A DNA stretch of 64,000 nt from Leptodontidium sp. MPI-SDFR-AT-0119 (GCA_020726505.1 JAHLEZ010000002.1:3410001-3474000), one strand, 5' to 3'; shown: positions 1 through 12,351, counted from the first letter of the stretch. Numbers and translations: made by a program. Notes: generated by a model from the letters alone, not told the origin.

Positions 1-1364
1 CTTCCCACCGACCGAGACATCGGACTTGGATCGTAGGTGGGATTGAGTTCGCTCGAGAACAGGGGAGCTTGGTTCTTCTTGCGCTGCTTCCTCCTCTGTT
101 CCTGCAACCAGGTACTCGTGGCTCTGGGCGCTGTTGAGATTCTCGTAAACGTCTTCAACCGCTTCTCGCATTCCAGTGATCAGAAGAGGAACACGGTAGT
201 TTCCAGGTTGGATGCCAGCAAGTCCTTTCTCGTGAAGTCTGATTCTTCTGTTACTTCTGAATGATTGAACACCAGAATTGATCAGGAAAGCGACGACACC
301 AAGTGGGATAAAGAAGATCATGGCAAGCAGGAAAGGCAATCGACCAATGGTTGTTTGACTGCTTCGGATGAGACTGCCGTAGAAACTGGTATCGGTCTCT
401 TCTGGATCGCTCGGCGCAACTGGGTTCTCGGGATCAATGATGACATCTTCGTAACCCTTGACATAATTGATCTTGATCTTGTCGAGGTTTGTGAAGGGGT
501 CAGACTTGGTGATACCAGTGGTATAATGGACAGCACTTCTATCGTTGACGATATTGGTATATAGAGTTCGACGCTCGAATTTGGCCAACCCTTTGATGAA
601 GATCGATTCGGGGTCTGCCAGAACTTCCAACAAAGGCATACCAGTCTCTCGGAACTTGTCAATTGTGAACAACTGTCGGCCGGATGCTGAGAGAGTTCGT
701 GCACCCAGTACATTCCAAACGTGGTTATGCCTATCCCAATCAGTATACCCTCTATCGCAGGAACTTCGACTTGTACTGACCAGCCACGGAGAGGAGTTCG
801 GACACCGAGATGAGGAGTAGCAAAGGTGGTAAAGTTCTGCGATAGTCAGCCATATCCAACACTCCATGTTCTACGACCGCATTGGATCTGGACACTGCCC
901 TTGACTCCGACTTGGGTCTCTCTCCGCGCACTTTCAGGATTGACATACTACCGGCTTGATCTTTTCGAAGAATCCTTTGCTATCGAGTAAGCCAACACAG
1001 AAACGAGCCACAAGTCCTCCCAGGGAATACCCAACCAGAGATATCCGTGTGATTTCCTGTCCCGCCCGTGCCAACTTCTCGATCTCCTCCTCGATCTCGA
1101 AGCAGACGCGCTCGCCACCACGCTCAATCCCATCGTATGTGAAGCTTCCAGCGTTGCGCTTGGCGATCAGAATGTGCAGACTCTCCTCGGGATGCTTCGC
1201 TCGAAGGCTCTGGGCCATCACCTTGAGATGGTTTGGGTTGCCCCATAAGCTATTGTCTTATCAGCTGCTGTACGATGTTAACCTTGGACGTGCATGCAGG
1301 AGTCGTACCCATGAACCAGCACGCAGAGGTGCTGAGCTTCACGACCTCCTCCGGTATAATCCAT
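1..1364 (-). CDS. DUF676 lipase-like serine esterase (3' end off window)
   Basis: Putative serine esterase/lipase of the DUF676 alpha/beta-hydrolase family (yeast ROG1/YOR059C type), expected to act on lipids at membranes or lipid droplets. Exons on the minus strand are 1364-1309, 1249-949 and 836-1 (runs off the window). The start codon gives MDYTGGGREAQHLCVLVHG, and splicing restores the family motif VHGLWGNPNH. The nucleophile elbow GYSLGG is in exon 2 and TFATPHLGVRTP opens exon 3. A hydrophobic helix (LPFLLAMIFFIPLGVVAFL) lies further on, consistent with membrane association. Introns are 59 and 112 bp with GT-AG ends, and phases close exactly. The C-terminus and stop codon are outside the window. 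Family assignment is strong; the substrate cannot be read from sequence. Confidence 0.9.
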
Positions 1365-2892
1365 GACTGTTGTAGTCGATAGGAAGGCCCGGTCCCAGCA
1401 GACAGTAAAGGGAAGCAATGCGACGGTAGTTTAGGTGTACGTGGTCGGCTGTCTGCCTCGAACGATGTCGAGACAAACTGCTGACCAGTGAGGGGCTTGG
1501 CTTGGACTCGTGCCGCTATGGTGAGCTGTGGTAGCTGTGGTGGGGGGGTGAGCTGGGCTGAGGAACGCTGTGGAAGAGGCACGGGAGATGGTTCAGGTGC
1601 CGAGTCAGGCCTGCACAATGACGATAGGGCGCTGTAGGGTGGGTGGACAAGCCTGGGATGAGGATGCAGCGAGCGCAATGGAAGGATTTGAAGGGTTCGC
1701 AGAAGGCTGCAGGCGGGATGCAGGTGCAGGAACAGGTGGTATAGGGAGGTAGGTATTTCGAGAAGAAAAAATGTGTGAAGAGGAGTGAGTGATTTTCTGG
1801 TGGAAGATTCGAAGTGAAGAGGAGCTGGCTGTTGAGATAAAGAAGAACTCTGATAAGGGAAGGGAAAGATAAGGAAGGAAGCACTCACACTCACCGCTCA
1901 AACTCCCGAAGATTCACTTGATGGAAGGGAGGGAGGGGACTTGATAGCAAGGTTGGAGTGGCTGGAGGGGAGGGATATGGATGTCTACCTCCAGACAAAT
2001 GCAGATGGGATGAGAATATACTATTTGTTATGTAATTCAGCATAATTGCAGTACAGGATAGTCATGGTGATTACGTATGGGATTTGGCTCTTTGTTCCAC
2101 AATCAAGTCAACAATACCTGCAGACTTACCTGGCGCCTGGGCATAAGACACATTACCTGAATGGGAGTGTGATATGTGTGACAAGATCCGGAGATCGGGA
2201 AATTCAGGGTTGGTTGATTGTTTTATCCAGTTCATTGGTGTGTACTAGAGTACACTGCAGGCACGCATCATCTGCATCTACTCCCCTGCAATCAGACAAC
2301 CACCCCGAGTACAGTAAATAAAGTGAAGCCACTGAGGCTGGTGGTTTCTCGCTAAGCTTGTGGCTTGGTGGACGTGGACATCGGCATCATATGTAACCAG
2401 CCAGACTGCACGCCCTCAGCAAACAACATAGGCAATCAAACGACACTCCCTCCCCAACAACACCACGAATCTGTCTCCACATTTTCAACAGCATATCAAG
2501 TGGAAGAGCTGTGTGAATTATCTGACAAGGCCATATCCTCACTGGTTTGGTGACAGCTGGGCTTACCCCTTTCAAGTTTTCGGACCTGGTGTCACTCCTT
2601 TTAACCCTTTCACTTCACCCCCTCAGTCTATACACCTTCAGCTGTGGCTTCAAATCAAAGCTCTAAGCTGAATCCCTGTGCCAATCACTGCACACCTCTT
2701 GAATTGCCCATCACTCTCTATATCAATCCCCTCAAGTCCTCAGCTCTGCTTCAAGCTAGCACACCACATGACATAGCCACCACGGACCGGCCCTTCCACC
2801 ATTTCACATGAGCTCTTTAGTATCTAGAAGCGACAAATAAGACCAAATCTTCTGATCACCATCTTACCCATCGCCTTTCAACTTCATCCATC
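1365..2892. other. Intergenic, divergent promoter region
   Basis: About 1.5 kb between two divergently transcribed genes. The plus strand is purine-rich near 1550-1950 (pyrimidine-rich on the lipase coding strand, as in many fungal promoters). The open frames here are low-complexity by-products of that bias. I see no gene. Confidence 0.6.
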
Positions 2893-4944
2893 ATGTTCAC
2901 GGCCAAAGGCCTCTTCTCAGCGGTGGTTTGCCCATACCAGGAAACATGCACCCTTCCAAAATGCATCTTCAAGCACCTGGATCCAAAATCGAAGGCATCA
3001 CAGCCAGCAATCACAATCTCAGATCAGCTGAGTGCAAAAGATGATCACGGTAGTCAGCGCAAACGACAAAAGCTCAACGATGAGAGTGAGCGACCTTCAT
3101 CTACTGCCGAGGCTAGCACGGTGGACAAAGAGACTGTACAGCCACCAGCTTTGAGATCAAAGGCGATCGAAAAGCCACACAAGAAAAGCTTTGCAGCAAC
3201 CCGAGAAATTTCACCACCTCCTTTGAAGCGGAAGGCTGTGAATGGAGCCTCATCATCGGCACCATCTCAATCTCAGAAGGTTCCTACGTCGACGCCAAAG
3301 GCTCCAGTCAAAGCACCCCTCAAGAAAGAAGGCTTGAATCCACGTGCTCTCAAAATCCCATCTCCTGCATCCCACGATATGCGATTCAGGCTATTGAAAG
3401 CCCTTCATACGGAGTTTGTTCGTCTGAATTCGGAATTGGCAAAGGATGCAAAGGATGATGAGCAGAAACTAGTTCTCTCAGATCAAGAACTCATCACCCG
3501 TGCATTGGATCTAGAAGAAGTTGCAGCTGGCAGTCAATCTGTTTATTCCAATCTAGTGAAGAACAAGATCTTGACTTACAAAAGAATGAGTATGAAGCAA
3601 TGGGTCGACGAGAGAACGAGAGAAGTCGCCCAAGAAGAAGCAAAAGAAGCTGCACTCAAAGCCACCACGCTAATAGCCAAACCTACTGAACCTCCAAAAG
3701 TCATTGAAACCGGTCTCACCATCCAAGAAGAACTCACCCTCCTCCACCGCCTCTACACCCCTATCTCAGGTCTATCTAGCCACGGCTACGTCACCAACGT
3801 CCCAACCGAAGCGGACATCCAAATCGCCAAACAAGGCATCGAAGCAGCCAAAGGCTGGGAAGTCTGTGACCGGTGCAAGACACGCTTTGAAGTCTTCCCT
3901 GGCCGGAGAGAAGAAGATGGCGCCCTGACCTCGGGCGGGAAATGTACCTACCACTTCGGCAAACCCTACTGGCAAGACCGGCCATCCTCAGAGCCAAAAG
4001 CCAAGCGCGAGAAGAAGTACAGATGCTGTGGCGAGTCGATGGGCGATTCAACAGGGTGTACGCATTCCGAGAACCACGTCTTCAAGATCACAGAGGTGAA
4101 ACGCTTAGCTGCTATTTTGAACTTTGAGAAGACGCCTGAGAATCTGGAGAAGGTTTCTGAGAGGCCTGTTTGCATCGATGGTGAGATGGGGTATACAGTC
4201 TACGGACTCGAACTCATTCGTCTTACTGCCACAACCTGGCCAACAGGCGCTCCTCTATTCGACGTCCTCGTCCGTCCTATGGGTCCTATCCTCGATCTCA
4301 ACTCCCGCTACTCAGGCGTCTGGCCAAAAGATATGGCATCTGCTCTCCCCTGGACAGCATCCGTCCCTGATGAACCATCCAGCTCATCATCCAAACCCAA
4401 CCTCCGGGTCGTAGACTCCCCCGCCGAAGCCCGCACCCTCCTCTTCTCACACCTCTCCCCCTCTACACCTCTAATCGGCCACGGACTCGAAAACGACCTG
4501 AACGCCATCCGAATGATCCACCCCGTAATAATCGATACCGCGCTCCTCTACCCCCACAAAGCAGGTCTTCCCTATCGCAATGGCCTGAAAGCACTCATGT
4601 CCACACATCTGAACCGCCATATCCAAGTCGTGGTCGATGGAAAGATGGAGGGACATGATAGTAAGGAGGATGCTAATGCTGCTGGGGATCTGGTGAGACT
4701 TGCTCTGGCTAATGAGTGGAAGAAGATGAGTAGGGAGGGGTGGGCGGTTAGGGATGGGGAGTTTAGACCCCCTTCGTCTAGGGAGGGACCAGCTGTTCCT
4801 GGGGCGCCGTCTGGTCCGAGGGGTGGTGGAGGTGGATTGAGTGTGGAGATGTTGGAGGAGGGGCCAATTAAGATCTTGAGTGTTGATGGGGCGGGGAGGA
4901 AGAGGGATAGGAGTGAGATGGAGGACGGGGAGGTGGATGATTGA
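2893..4944 (+). CDS. REX3: RNA exonuclease 3-like DEDDh 3'-5' exonuclease
   Basis: Intronless 683-aa protein of the REX3/REXO family, which trims 3' ends of structured RNAs such as MRP RNA and U5 snRNA in yeast. The N-terminus has a Cys/His cluster (CPYQETCTLPKCIFKH, residues about 14-29) like the CCCH finger of this family. A low-complexity Lys/Ser/Pro region follows, then a second Cys-rich module (WEVCDRCKTRF ... KKYRCCGESMGD). The exonuclease domain starts near residue 425: VCIDGEMGYT carries the first catalytic Asp and Glu, LIGHGLENDLNAIR (about 527) the second Asp, and GHDSKEDANAAG (about 587) the His and last Asp. The Cys usual in 'DCEM' is Gly here, but the acidic pair is kept. The C-terminus is Gly- and acid-rich. 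It converges with RFC5, leaving 350 bp between the stops. Confidence 0.9.
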   Translation: MFTAKGLFSAVVCPYQETCTLPKCIFKHLDPKSKASQPAITISDQLSAKDDHGSQRKRQKLNDESERPSSTAEASTVDKETVQPPALRSKAIEKPHKKSFAATREISPPPLKRKAVNGASSSAPSQSQKVPTSTPKAPVKAPLKKEGLNPRALKIPSPASHDMRFRLLKALHTEFVRLNSELAKDAKDDEQKLVLSDQELITRALDLEEVAAGSQSVYSNLVKNKILTYKRMSMKQWVDERTREVAQEEAKEAALKATTLIAKPTEPPKVIETGLTIQEELTLLHRLYTPISGLSSHGYVTNVPTEADIQIAKQGIEAAKGWEVCDRCKTRFEVFPGRREEDGALTSGGKCTYHFGKPYWQDRPSSEPKAKREKKYRCCGESMGDSTGCTHSENHVFKITEVKRLAAILNFEKTPENLEKVSERPVCIDGEMGYTVYGLELIRLTATTWPTGAPLFDVLVRPMGPILDLNSRYSGVWPKDMASALPWTASVPDEPSSSSSKPNLRVVDSPAEARTLLFSHLSPSTPLIGHGLENDLNAIRMIHPVIIDTALLYPHKAGLPYRNGLKALMSTHLNRHIQVVVDGKMEGHDSKEDANAAGDLVRLALANEWKKMSREGWAVRDGEFRPPSSREGPAVPGAPSGPRGGGGGLSVEMLEEGPIKILSVDGAGRKRDRSEMEDGEVDD

Positions 4945-5294
4945 GGGACGTTAGGGGAAGTGAAGCTAGGTTTTGGGTAGAGAGATCCTATGACATTGTG
5001 ATGAGACTCAGTGGCATGGCATCGATACAACTGCATAGGATATAAGCAATTCCGGGCGTGGTTTTCAATTCAGTTACTCCAGCCAAATACTCAGCTGGTA
5101 GCTATATATCACGAACAGCCACCTCACAAGCATAAATCATAGGACTGAAGAGCCTACAAGCGAAACGTATTCATTTCCCGTAGCAGATGTGCAAGCAAGT
5201 TCATCCATACTCATTCATAAGAACCCATAACTCCTCCAGATGATCCATCCCCTCAAACGCCAGTCATATAACCACTCGACCCCTTCTCCCTCCT
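4945..5294. other. Convergent 3' intergenic spacer
   Basis: A 350-bp spacer between the stops of two convergent genes. It must contain both 3' UTRs. I see no ORF or RNA gene in it. Confidence 0.6.
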
Positions 5295-6456
5295 CTAAAA
5301 ATCCATCTCCAGGGTAAACTCCTCCAAAATCCTCATAAACTTCGCTACAAACGCCTCCAAATGAAAGATAACCTTCGTTCCCATCCGAATGCGATGTTCA
5401 TAGAACGCACTCCACTTGATGACATCCGCCTTTAGCCCATCATCCACCTGCGTTACCAACTTGAACGTCAATGTCTTCAGGATGGTCGTTGGAGGGATAC
5501 AATGCGTGAGGAGATCGTAAAGTTTGGCACGGACTTGGAGGATGCGTGCTGGAGAGTGCTCTTCCATGATTTCGGATGCGACTTGAGAGATGAGGGCTTC
5601 CCAATCTGGAGGAGGGATTGGCGTGGTATCTGTGATTTTCTCACTGTGGTGATTATTAGCATATACGATACAAGTGGATAATAGAAAAGGAAACTCACTT
5701 CTGCGCATGCACCGCCTCAAACATCAACAACGCCCTCCTCAAATTCCTCCCACTCTCCCTCGCAATCCTCTCATTCAAACCCTTACTAGCCGCCCACCCC
5801 TCCCTCTTCCCACTCCTCTCCAGCACATCGCAAATCTCGCCCTCACTCGGCGCCGCAACCCTAACCAGCAACGTCCGACTCCTAATCGGCGCAATGATAT
5901 TCGCCGTACTATTCGCCAACAATATCAATCTCAGATTAGGACTGTATTTCTCCATGGTCCGCCTCAACGCCGCCTGCGCATCGCGCGTCAGATGGTCCGC
6001 TTCATTGATGACTACGACTTTGAAGCGCTGCTTGGCTGAGGTATCGACTTGTTGCGTCTGCGCTACTTCTTTCAGAAGGTCTTGCACGACTACTCTGTCG
6101 TAGTTCCCGACGTCCGAGGGTGTGATTTCGAGGTGGTAGACGGAGGAGACGATGTTGAATTCGAGTTTGCGGTTCGAGGTCGTCTGGAAAACTCGTGAGT
6201 CGATCTTGATCTTCTCTACGCCGGGTCCGTAGAGTTCTTTTAGGGTTGCGACGATTCGGGTTTTCTTTCCTGCGCCTGAGGGTCCGTAGACTAGGAGGTG
6301 AGGGAAGTCGCCGCTTTGTGCCTGGGTTGGTTAGATGATGGGAGGTTGATGGGAACAGGAAGGACGTACGAGGGATCGCAGACGGTCAGAGAGTTCGGGG
6401 TGGTAGGTTAGTTGATCAAGGGATCGAGGGCGGTGTTTGTCTACGAGGAGCGCCAT
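5295..6456 (-). CDS. RFC5: Replication factor C subunit 5 (RFC3 in human)
   Basis: Small clamp-loader subunit that helps open and load PCNA; it is also part of alternative RFC complexes such as those with Rad24, Elg1 and Ctf18. Exons on the minus strand are 6456-6370, 6321-5699 and 5643-5295, giving 352 aa (the yeast protein is 354). The start MALLVDKHRPRSLDQL is typical. Walker A is GPSGAGKKTR. The Walker B position reads VVINEADHL, the degenerate form expected for this non-hydrolysing subunit. ALRRTMEKYS, the sensor segment LLANSTANI and the IRSRTLLVR motif follow. Introns of 48 and 55 bp have GT-AG ends and phases close. A longer open frame reaches back to 6588, but the family start is the ATG at 6456. 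Confidence 0.97.
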
Positions 6457-7306
6457 TTTTGTGAGCGTTGGTATGGATTGGAGGTTTGGACGTGTGGTGT
6501 TGTAGAAGTTGAAATTTCCTGGAGCTGAAGACGACGCGACCGCGTTAACGCGTAAAGAGCATGCACGTGACCAGCTGTCGACTGGCATTTATCTGGCCGA
6601 GTAAACTCTCCTTCGAACAAACTAGCTGTAGCCAGAAATTGTATTTGTATCCTTTAAGTGCTGTAAGGTTTCGTGGCCTGCACTTGTGGTAGCTGTATTG
6701 CCATGAGGCGCCTCAGTGCGTAGGTTGAAGCCGAGCCTATCCCAGCTCTTGGAATCGACCTATTTCCGATGCATCTTGAGGATTTGCAATAGATTTTTAC
6801 TTGACACATCTCCCCAATTGGAGTATACTTCATATTTCTTTTTCACCTCAAAAAAGTCTACCTGGGTACCTGCAAGTAAAGGGGGTCAATTGCAATAAGC
6901 GAGACAGTGTTGATATCCACTTGCCACCTCCCTCTGATCTCCGATCCCCCTCATATCTTGGGACTAAATTCAATCAGTACAATAATTGCGAGCTGGGGAC
7001 TGAAGAAATTAATTCCTGCAGGGACTCGGAATCGAATCATTGGAAATGCCGATCAAATTTCTAAATTTGTTCTCGGGGCTAGATATCTTAGTTCCTAGGG
7101 GAGGTGTGGGTCGCCATGTATATTCCGGTCTTCTGACCCTGGACTTCGTCTCCTAGTTGTGGATGTCCTCTTGTAGATATCCCGAGAAGCTATTGACTTG
7201 AAATATCTTAGGTCTATCAAGAATTGGCCATTTTGTAATGGTAGGATCTGCGGGGAAAAGTACTATCATTGATGACTTGAAGCTCATCTCATTCCTATAG
7301 TCAGGT
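6457..7306. other. Intergenic, no gene seen
   Basis: 850 bp upstream of RFC5 and downstream of the DUF427 gene. Only short open frames are present, and none resembles a known family. The part next to 6456 presumably carries the RFC5 promoter. Confidence 0.55.
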
Positions 7307-8475
7307 CTACTTCTTTTCCTTGACGCCATCAATAAACACATCCACCTTCTCATTGTAGAAGCACAACCGTCCAGCAACAAGAGCTGACTCTGCGGTGGGG
7401 TACTGAATACAAATCAGTGCCGCTTTCACAAGGTCTTCTCATTAGGCGCACACAGGCACGGGGACTCCTCCTCCCAGCTCTTCAGAATGGAACCCGCGGA
7501 TTAACTTACCTTGTAATACCACACAGCATCTTCAATCGTCTTCCCCCCTACATCGACATGATAATAACTACACTCGTCAGCACCACTCACATACCCTTCA
7601 CACCCAAACCCCCAATAAAAAGAAAGTAAAAACTCACTTCGCCATCCCCTTATAAGGACAAAAACTAACCGTCTCACTCTCCCTCAAAACCCCCCACTCC
7701 ACAGCCGTCGGATCGAGATAAAACCTCGTCCTCAACATCGTCTCAAAAAGAAACACATTCTGCGTACTCTTCGCCACCGTCGTCCCGTTAACCTCAATCC
7801 GTATCTCGCGAGACGACGGGATCGTTTCGATGCGCTTGTAGGGATCTTTAGGGTGCGACCCGAGGAGTTTCTCGTCTTCTACGAACCAGGCGTCTGGGGA
7901 TGTTAGATTATGTAGAGAGGTGGGATGGGGTGAGTTGGGGAAGGGAAGGGATTTTACCGAGGGCAGAGACCTCGATGCGTACGAGATTTTGAAGACCTCC
8001 TTTTAGGGTGAGAAGTATGAGGACACGCTCTGTACTCTTAGCACCTGCGCTGAGTCGAGCGATGTAGAAGTCTTCCTTGGAGGCTACTTTCTCAAATTTG
8101 GCTTCTTTTGTGAATGCGTCGAGAGGGATGTAGAAGTATGGATCTGAGTGGTCATCAGTTCCAAACTTCAGGTATTACGAATTGCGAAAGAGAAAAGCTG
8201 GATTGGTAGACGAACAGTAGGGATGCTCCCACACATATTGCGCTTCAAGCGTATCGAAGATATATTTCCCGCCCAGCAAACCACGGACTCGACGAGGAGT
8301 ACCTTCGATCTTGTGAGGGCCTTCGGAGGTGAGTTTCTCACCGAGTGCGATGAGACTATAGACATAAAGTCAATACAATATTTGCTGCCTTGGTAGGGAT
8401 CACTGTGATGAGCTCTGACGTATGAAGCGGAGCGGCACTTAGGGAAGCTGGCATTGGGAATCCATACTCTGACAT
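7307..8475 (-). CDS. DUF427 (NTP_transf_9) two-domain protein
   Basis: A 263-aa protein with two tandem DUF427 folds, a family of small beta proteins of unknown biochemical role. Six exons on the minus strand: 8475-8420, 8355-8216, 8143-7958, 7893-7638, 7567-7510 and 7402-7307. Splicing yields continuous family motifs across every junction: GPHKIEGTPRRVRGLLGGKY, then AQYVWEHPYYPYFYIPLDAF across intron 2, SREIRIEVNGTTVAKS opening the second domain, and GKTIEDAVWYYKYPT across the last intron. Lengths sum to 792 nt, exactly 264 codons. Intron 2 uses the unusual donor GTTCGT. The first intron donor (GTCAGA) is the least certain junction. It was chosen because it restores phase into LIALGEKL. Function is unknown. 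Confidence 0.85.
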
Positions 8476-9158
8476 CTTGTGACTAGGGAAGATGAGTTGT
8501 AAAGAATAGCCCAAAGGAGCTTTTGAGAAAGGGTCGAGCTTAGAATTTGTAAGTGAAGGACGTTTGGTTTGAGAGATGTTGGACGGATAATTCCCACTTG
8601 AGCTTATGTGCGGGGTTGCTTGATGTAGCCAACCACTTGCTTACCAGAGAAGTACGGTAGTACAGTCAGCTAGCTACAATACTCACTACAGAACATCCAA
8701 AGGCATCGCGGCACATCGAACACGTGAGAGGATATGAAGAGAGTTCGAAAAAAGCTCATTCATTAGCTGAGCCAAGCTATAATACATCCATCCATCCATT
8801 TATCATGTGGACCTGGCCTGAGCTGGCCGACTCTTCTATGGCCCATAGCACCGTACGCCATTTTTGATGCGAGTGAGAGCACGAGAAAAGTATTGCCACC
8901 TGTGCTCGTAGAGAAACGAAGTAATATAACATACAATAACACCAACGTTCGTGGATAATCTGGAACGAGCAAGGTCCGTGAACTGCAATTGAGGAGCCTC
9001 CCCACCAAGCAAGATCACCACCTGGCGCCGTCCAAATCCCAGCAGAAGGTCTCTCCACGAATAGGACATATCAATCCAAGAGATCCTCGCTAAAGAGACA
9101 CGATATCATGAACATGTTGCCACGTGTTTGATAGAAATGACGCTCTTGAAATCGCATC
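8476..9158. other. Intergenic, no gene seen
   Basis: About 680 bp between two genes on the same (minus) strand. It holds a short (catc)n run near 8786-8801 and nothing else I can support. Confidence 0.5.
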
Positions 9159-12100
9159 TCAGAACTGACCAAGAGCATTTCGAGCACCTGCTTGGTCTGC
9201 CATGCGACGACGATCTGCTTTGGAGAGTCCACCACCACCACCTCGTCCTCCTCCTGCTGCTGCTCCTCCACGTCCACCCCCACGTCCCCCGCGGTTAGCA
9301 TTACCCCTATTTGCTTTCCCGGAGTTGTTGTTTGTGCCTGCACGTGGCCCTGTAGGAGGGTTCTGGGGAGCATTGCTAAAGGGTTGGTTTGGGCTGAAAT
9401 TAGGTCGGGAGGCTCTGGGTGGATTCGGATCACGGTGGTAAGCTGGATCAACTACTTCGGGTCTTGGGCCTTTCTTCTTCTTTTGTTTCTTCTTGGGCTG
9501 AGGGACTTGCTGATTTTGTTGTAGTGGCTTTACCTGAATCTTTCCACCCTTAGGATGTGTAGGCGGGACCTTTGGACGAATGAATGATTCTTCATCGCTC
9601 TCATCAATAGTGATCAGATCGGTAGCGTTACCCTTCTTCGGTGCTCTACCGGGGATAGAGTAATCCACTCCAGCAGACAATGCACGGTTCTTGCTTGAAG
9701 GGTCAAGGTACTTCTCTAGATTTTCTTTCGACCATGTAAGTCCACCTGAATAGACCATGCCCCTATGTAACCCGCATTCTGGTCCAAAGTGATCTGAGAA
9801 GCCACAAGTGTAGCAGTCGACAAGAATCTCCCGAACAGTCAAGATCTCTTCTGGTCTTGGGTCGAAACTGCGCCAAACATAATGGCAAGCCATTTCCAAA
9901 TGGTCAGATAAGCCACAGATATCGCAGCTCATCTCCGACTTGGGCAGCGATAACTTCTCCTTGCAATTGTTGGTTTCGTGACCTCGTTCTCGACACTTCT
10001 GACAGAGTTTCTTAAGGGGGCACATTGCTTCCGAATGAACACCACTTGTGCCACAAACTCTGCATGTGATAAAAGGACAATCCAACGTGTTGTGGCCTTT
10101 CCTGGAGCACGCAAGGCAGTGCATAATGGTCAGATCCGACGACGGGTAGTATTTCTGCTGGAGGTATAGCTCTGCTTGGCTCAGTTCCAAGTAGATTGGC
10201 TCCTCGTCGTCTATGGAAGTAGCAGTGAGTTCCATGTCCTCATCGATAACGGAAGCAATATCGTCTGCTGCATCGTCCATGACCATGTCAACGTTGTCAT
10301 CTGCATGCATTGACGGTTGCTGGTCGGATGTGATGGCTGGAGCAGATATGATCTGGGTATGGTCCCTGATTCCAGGAGCGGTTTGTGGTACTTGCGAGGG
10401 GACATTCTGACCCAAAAGCTGATTTGCCAAATGCTTTGCTTTTTCAATTTTGATGGCATCCCCGTTTGTAGGCGTTGCACGGCATATCTCAAGTGCAGGG
10501 CCAGTACCCAGCAGATGAGAGTAGTAAGATGATAGATACGTGCCGAAAGCTCCAACCAGCATCCTCTGATTGAAGGTCTTCCAGGAATCGGGATAGAGGC
10601 TCAAAAACTGGGGGGCAAACTTGTTGAAGTAGAAGTCGCGGATATGCAATGGCTTACCATCAACAGTCAACAATTCCGGTAGATCCCAGCTGCCGAACTT
10701 ATTGGTATATATTGGTGGTCGAGCAGGCTTGCGCGGATACATTGTCTTCCCTTCAGCTATGGAGGTCGCAATTTCGAACTCATAGTCGCTTGTGGATAAG
10801 GGATAGAGTTTTGCGATTGCAGCTTCTGCTTTCTCAGTATCTAGCTGGAGCTGACGTTCCTTGGACGTTCCCTCTGGCAGCTTCTGTCCTTCACGCGCGG
10901 CAGTAACCTTGGCTTGTTTTTTTGCTCGTTTTGCCTCAAGGCGCTTCGCAGCTAGATGAATCTCTCGAGCACGATCGTATGCATCCCGGTCTTCTTGGCT
11001 GAGCGCGCGCCGCTGGCTTTTCTTCAGCTTTCGGAAGACAGGACGCTTAGATAAATCGGTCTGCCTGGTCTCATCTAGACTGGTATCCATACTAGTATCG
11101 TTCTCCTCTTCACCGTGACTTTCTTCACTGCTAGACGGATGATTCTCTCTATTAGGCGGTGGGTTGAGACTAGTACCTCTGGGGAGGTTTGTCTGGTGTT
11201 CCAATGAATTGGCTTTCTTTTGTCGCTTGCGTTCTCTCTTGTCCCGATAGTGGGTTTGTAAGGCTATATCGTAGGCAGCACGAGCCTTGGGATCTAGTCT
11301 CTGCCTTGCAGCTTTGCCCAACTTCTGGAATGGTTTCACTTTTCCAAGTGTCGTGGCTGCTGGTGCTTCTTCGGTATCGTCCTCATAGTCTTGGGCGGAA
11401 GAATCTGCATGTGAACCTACAATAACGTCGCAGTTAGTTACTGGTACCCGAGCTTTTGAGGAACGTGGTTGTTAGCAGCCCACATGCTAAACACAATCTC
11501 CACAACACCATACAATATTCTAGAAATGACTTACTTGGATAAGAAGTGACACGAGGAGTATCTGCCTGTCTTGGAGTCGGTGTCCGTAGCGAGGCGAAAA
11601 GAGATTTAAGGTAGAGATTCTTCTCCTCTCCACTGAGGTTATCCTGTTCTACTCTTGTGAGTTCTCGGAAGGGAGCAACGACAGGAGGGTTGGCGTCGAT
11701 TGTTGAAGCAAGCGAGCCACCACCGACTGGGTCTGCCAGTTGCGTGGTGGTATCTTGAAGACCAATTACATCTGTAGAAATGCTCTTGAGACTAGACAAT
11801 GCTTGTGGTTTGCTTCCAAAGGACGTTCGGAGGCTACTTGAGACACCGCCATTCCAACTCGCTACTGGCTGCGTGTTTCCGAACGGGGCGGGTGCGGGTT
11901 CATATGCCACAGAACCTGTGCCCACAAGACTGTGGTCTCCAGGAGCTGGACTCTTCTCTGTCTCTTGGGGTCTGAAAGCAGCAGGCTCACTCGCAGGTGG
12001 TTGATGACTTTGATCAACTTCAACCCTTAAAGGTGAAGACACCCTAATAGATGGTGAAGCGATGTTGGTCTCCAGCGGTTCCTGATCGAGTGGAGGGTCC

Positions 12101-12351
12101 TGATGGTCCTTGACTCGCTTTCGCGATCTCTCATCATTCTCCTCTTCGCTGTTCGCCGCGTGGTCATGACTTGACTCCTGTAGGTTCCGCTTCCGGCCTG
12201 CTAGGGACGTTCTCGAGTCCATGTCGTCGTTGACATCCGTCATAGCTTGCTCTACTGGTTGCGCGTCTGCGGCTTGTTCTGGGGGAAGAGTGATGTTCTC
12301 CTGGACGTCGCCCATTCCCGCGAGCTCCGCAGTTTCGTTTCCGTCGTCCAT
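9159..12351 (-). CDS. Large AIR1/AIR2-like zinc-knuckle protein
   Basis: A 1024-aa protein from exons 12351-11535 and 11416-9159 (minus strand), with a 118-bp GTAAGT...AG intron. Phase closes exactly (3075 nt). Five CCHC-type zinc knuckles lie in a row at roughly residues 705-820: CLACSRKGHNTLDC, CRVCGTSGVHSEAMC, CQKCRERGHETNNC, CDICGLSDHLEMAC and CYTCGFSDHFGPEC. This arrangement is that of Air1/Air2, the RNA-binding subunits of the TRAMP nuclear polyadenylation complex. The C-terminus is basic and RGG/Gly-rich, typical of RNA binding. The roughly 700-residue N-terminal part is acidic, Ser/Pro-rich and mostly low-complexity, with two similar basic motifs (KLGKAARQRLDPKARAAYD and KLKKSQRRALSQEDRDAYD). 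Yeast Air proteins are only about 350 aa, so direct orthology is inferred. It is divergent from ORM1. Confidence 0.82.

Noticed and set aside
6457..6588. Longer N-terminus for RFC5 from an upstream ATG in the same frame
   Set aside because: The added residues are not family-like, while MALLVDKHRP at 6456 is the standard start.
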